A DNA stretch of 22,500 bases from NCBI GenBank assembly GCA_016946835.1, contig JACVTC010000076.1, positions 725,001-747,500 of the forward strand, read 5' to 3'. Positions 20,325 through 22,500 of this stretch are shown here, in pieces. The notes under the pieces were generated by a model that worked only from the letters and a program-made list of their open reading frames with translations, did not search any database and was not told the origin of the DNA. The position numbers were made by a program, and so were the translations under genes. The stretch comes from Neocallimastix lanati (nom. inval.) (Eukaryota; Neocallimastigomycota; Neocallimastigomycetes; Neocallimastigales; Neocallimastigaceae). Positions within the stretch are counted from its first letter, which is position 1, and every line of letters begins with the position of its first letter.

Positions 20325-21766
20325 TAATCTTACAAAGAATTCAAAATATGGAATTTCAAATCCTTTTTATACTAAACTAAAATAATAATTAATAATATAA
20401 ATAATTAATACATTCTAATCTTAATATATTCATACATGTATATAAACTATATAAAATATAATAATAAAATAATATTGATAAGAATCTTTTAATAAAATAA
20501 CTATATAAATTATTCATAAAACTAATTTAATAATCAATATAAAATAAAATAAAATAAAATATTAAAACTAATTAAAAATTCTCTTTCGGAAATCTTTAGA
20601 ATGATAAAGAATTCCTTAGAATCTTTTAGAAAATAATTGAATAAAATATATAATAATAAAATATATAAAACTTACAAAACTTAGTTAAAATATCATAAAA
20701 CTATTACTAATAACTAATTCTGTATTTTTAATTAATAATAAAAATTAATAATATAATTTCCAAGTTAAAAGATTTATCTAATATAAATTTCTTAATTAAT
20801 AATTTAGGGTCTTAATTAAATAATTAAATTATATTTTTATATTTAAATATCTTTAAAGTCCAATATCTCGTTATCTAGTTGTCCAATAAGGTTGATTTTA
20901 ACATATGTTGTAGTTCTCATCCGTAGCTTTCAAATGAATATATTTTTAGCGGGAATGTTAATAATATTTCCATTATTTGTTGAATTATCGTTGTTTTTCT
21001 TCATGTTATTTTTATCAAATTCTAAAGGGTTAAATTAAATTAAATTATCTTTAATAAATAAGTCCAAACTCTTTGGTTTCTAATTCTTTAATGTTTCTAG
21101 TATTTATTTTTATAATTAAAATCGAATTAAAATAATTTTTGTCAATAACTAAATTAAATTTCAATTGATCTAATAGTGAATTTTAACTTCAAATCCACTA
21201 GTATTCGTGACATCAGATTAATTAATTTTACTAAGTGTTGATTTATAATCTCATTATATTCCAAGCTTGATACGATATTTTTATTAAACATCAATATCAA
21301 TATTTATTTTATTTTATTTGGACGATAACAGTAGGGAATAATTGACAAAATAATATATTCTAATATTATAATAGAATAATACACACAATAATAATATTCA
21401 CACTTTAATATTTAGTTTATTTATTTTATTTATTTATTATCATTCATCAATAAAAATACATCATCAATATAAATATTTGTTAACTAGTTAAAATATAATT
21501 AAATCATTCAATAAAATATAATTAATTACTAAAATCTCTTATGTTATTAATGTAAACTAAATGTAAAACTACACTAAACTATACTAATAAACATGTTTAT
21601 AGGTTAAATTATTAATAAACTAAATTAATATTAATAAAAGAACCATTCCTTAAACTATTATTATTTACTAACTATATATATTATTACTAAATTATTATTA
21701 ACCAATAAGATTTCACTAAATAATTTCTAACCTAATTTTCACTAAATTTTGGTATTTATGGTGGTA

Positions 21767-21786
21767 CCGTATCTAACTTGATACGG
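21767..21786. repeat. GC-rich hairpin with 7-bp arms
   Basis: CCGTATC and GATACGG pair around a 6-nt loop (TAACTT). The following GGCTGGGGTTGAAACAC is the most GC-rich run in this part of the window. CTTGATACG also occurs at about 21267. This could be a retroelement primer-binding or leader region, or a structured RNA, but it is unassigned. Confidence 0.55.
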
Positions 21787-22096
21787 GCTGGGGTTGAAAC
21801 ACTAAGATATTCAAAACAAAAAAAAAATAAATATTAACACATAACTATAAAAATAAGTTTGGAAACAAGAAAAAAAAAAAATTAAATTTTAAAATATTCT
21901 TTATTTAAATTTAAAATTAAAATTATTTGTTCCCAGTATTAAAAAGAAAGAAATTTATTCTTCTTTTTATACTTTTATTTTAATACATTTTATTTATTAT
22001 TAATATATTCTTTATAAAAAAAACTATTATAACTATTTTATTTTAATTTTTAACTATTATTTTAAATTATTTTTTTAAAAAAAAAAATAACATTTA

Positions 22097-22222
22097 TTAA
22101 ATTAAAATATAAAAAATTAATTTAGAGATTGTATCACGAAGGGCATTCCGGGCGGTAGCTTCTTCTTGATATTGTTTTTCAGAGAGAGAATTATACAGAA
22201 TTGATATTTTCTGTATTTTAGA
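22097..22222 (-). pseudogene. Coding-like fragment, possibly the last exon of a minus-strand gene
   Basis: The minus strand is open for 41 codons before a TAA at 22099-22097. It contains LSEKQYQEEATARNALRD, encoded by sequence with ACC, GCC and CGG codons that contrasts sharply with the surroundings. An acceptor-like TACAG lies just before 22210. The alternative frame (KKKLPPGMPFVIQSLN) is also open over the core, so the frame is not certain. The upstream continuation (22223 to the right edge) shows no convincing exon. It could be a helical protein terminus or a transposon fragment. Confidence 0.3.
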
Positions 22223-22380
22223 TCATTTTTTATTATTGAAATTCTGTATTTTAGTTCATTTTTATTTTTAATAAAGATTTAATTTATTTTTGATTTTTGA
22301 TTTATTTTTAGTTTATTTCAAAGGTTTAGAAAATATTATACAGAAACTTATAATTCTGTATTTTATATCAAATATTTATT
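22190..22380. repeat. Short dispersed direct and inverted repeats of TTCTGTATTTTA / TATACAGAA
   Basis: TTCTGTATTTTA occurs at 22209, 22242 and 22354, each followed by a TCA-containing stretch. Its partial reverse complement TATACAGAA occurs at about 22193 and 22338. The first two copies are 33 bp apart and share the following ATTTTT stretch. Confidence 0.75.
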
Positions 22381-22500
22381 GAAATAGGTTTTTATTATTC
22401 TTAATATAAAAATAAGAATTAATAATGATTTAAATATTATATAATTTTTAATAAGAATATTTAATAATAATTTTTATTATATTTAATATTAATAAAAGAT
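22223..22500. other. AT-rich right edge, no gene seen
   Basis: Apart from the TTCTGTATTTTA repeats, only A/T-rich sequence with ATTTTTGATT and AATATTTAATA motifs is present. Confidence 0.6.

Larger units (their letters stand above)
19861..22096. other. Gene-free region of different texture, possible mobile-element remnant
   Basis: Homopolymer runs are scarcer here than elsewhere, and G and C occur in patches: a G/T-rich block at about 19905-20070, a mixed patch at about 20860-21010 and a GC-rich hairpin at about 21761-21800. No open frame of note exists on either strand. I found no pair of long direct repeats inside the window that could be two LTRs. Confidence 0.45.

Overview
The window is nuclear DNA from a very AT-rich eukaryote. 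Its genes are broken by short AT-rich introns with ordinary GT..AG ends. The DNA between genes is almost entirely A and T, full of homopolymer runs and microsatellites, with only short islands of normal composition. No prokaryotic operons, Shine-Dalgarno sites, tRNAs, rRNAs or CRISPR arrays were seen. The composition, the codon use of the acyl-CoA-binding protein gene and the fungal look of the two larger proteins fit an anaerobic gut fungus (Neocallimastigomycota) best. A dictyostelid-like AT-rich protist is the main alternative. This placement is inference.

Three genes are well supported, and each needs splicing to be read. (1) On the minus strand, from 4435 off the left edge, lies a very long coiled-coil protein of at least 1303 residues. 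Two short 5' exons join in phase to a 1250-codon open frame. (2) On the plus strand, 11080-14139, a five-exon gene encodes a 795-residue member of the ZC3HC1/NIPA - Rsm1 - Pml39 family of nuclear-basket zinc-finger proteins. Its second zinc module is split by an insertion of about 500 residues that contains a 45-bp coding minisatellite. (3) On the minus strand, 17237-16056, a four-exon gene encodes an 86-residue acyl-CoA-binding protein whose ligand residues are intact.

Layout: gene 1 (1-4435); a 6.6-kb AT desert with several minisatellites, a perfect 29-bp inverted repeat and a few coding-like scraps (4436-11079); gene 2; a convergent 3'-3' spacer (14140-16055); gene 3; then about 5 kb with no intact gene (17238-22500). 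The last part, from about 19.4 kb, has a different texture: fewer homopolymers, decayed minus-strand coding-like pieces, a G/T-rich strand-asymmetric block, a GC-rich hairpin and a final coding-like fragment. It may be a decayed mobile element or pseudogene.

The three genes have unrelated jobs (a coiled-coil structural or polarity protein, a nuclear-pore basket scaffold, and acyl-CoA transport), and nothing suggests co-regulation. The most unusual things here are the split zinc module with its repeat-expanded insertion, an intronic T38/A36 inverted repeat in the same gene, a 148-bp tandem duplication with inverted ends in the ACBP intron, and a two-letter 14-bp minisatellite. I did not find a clearly new multi-gene system.
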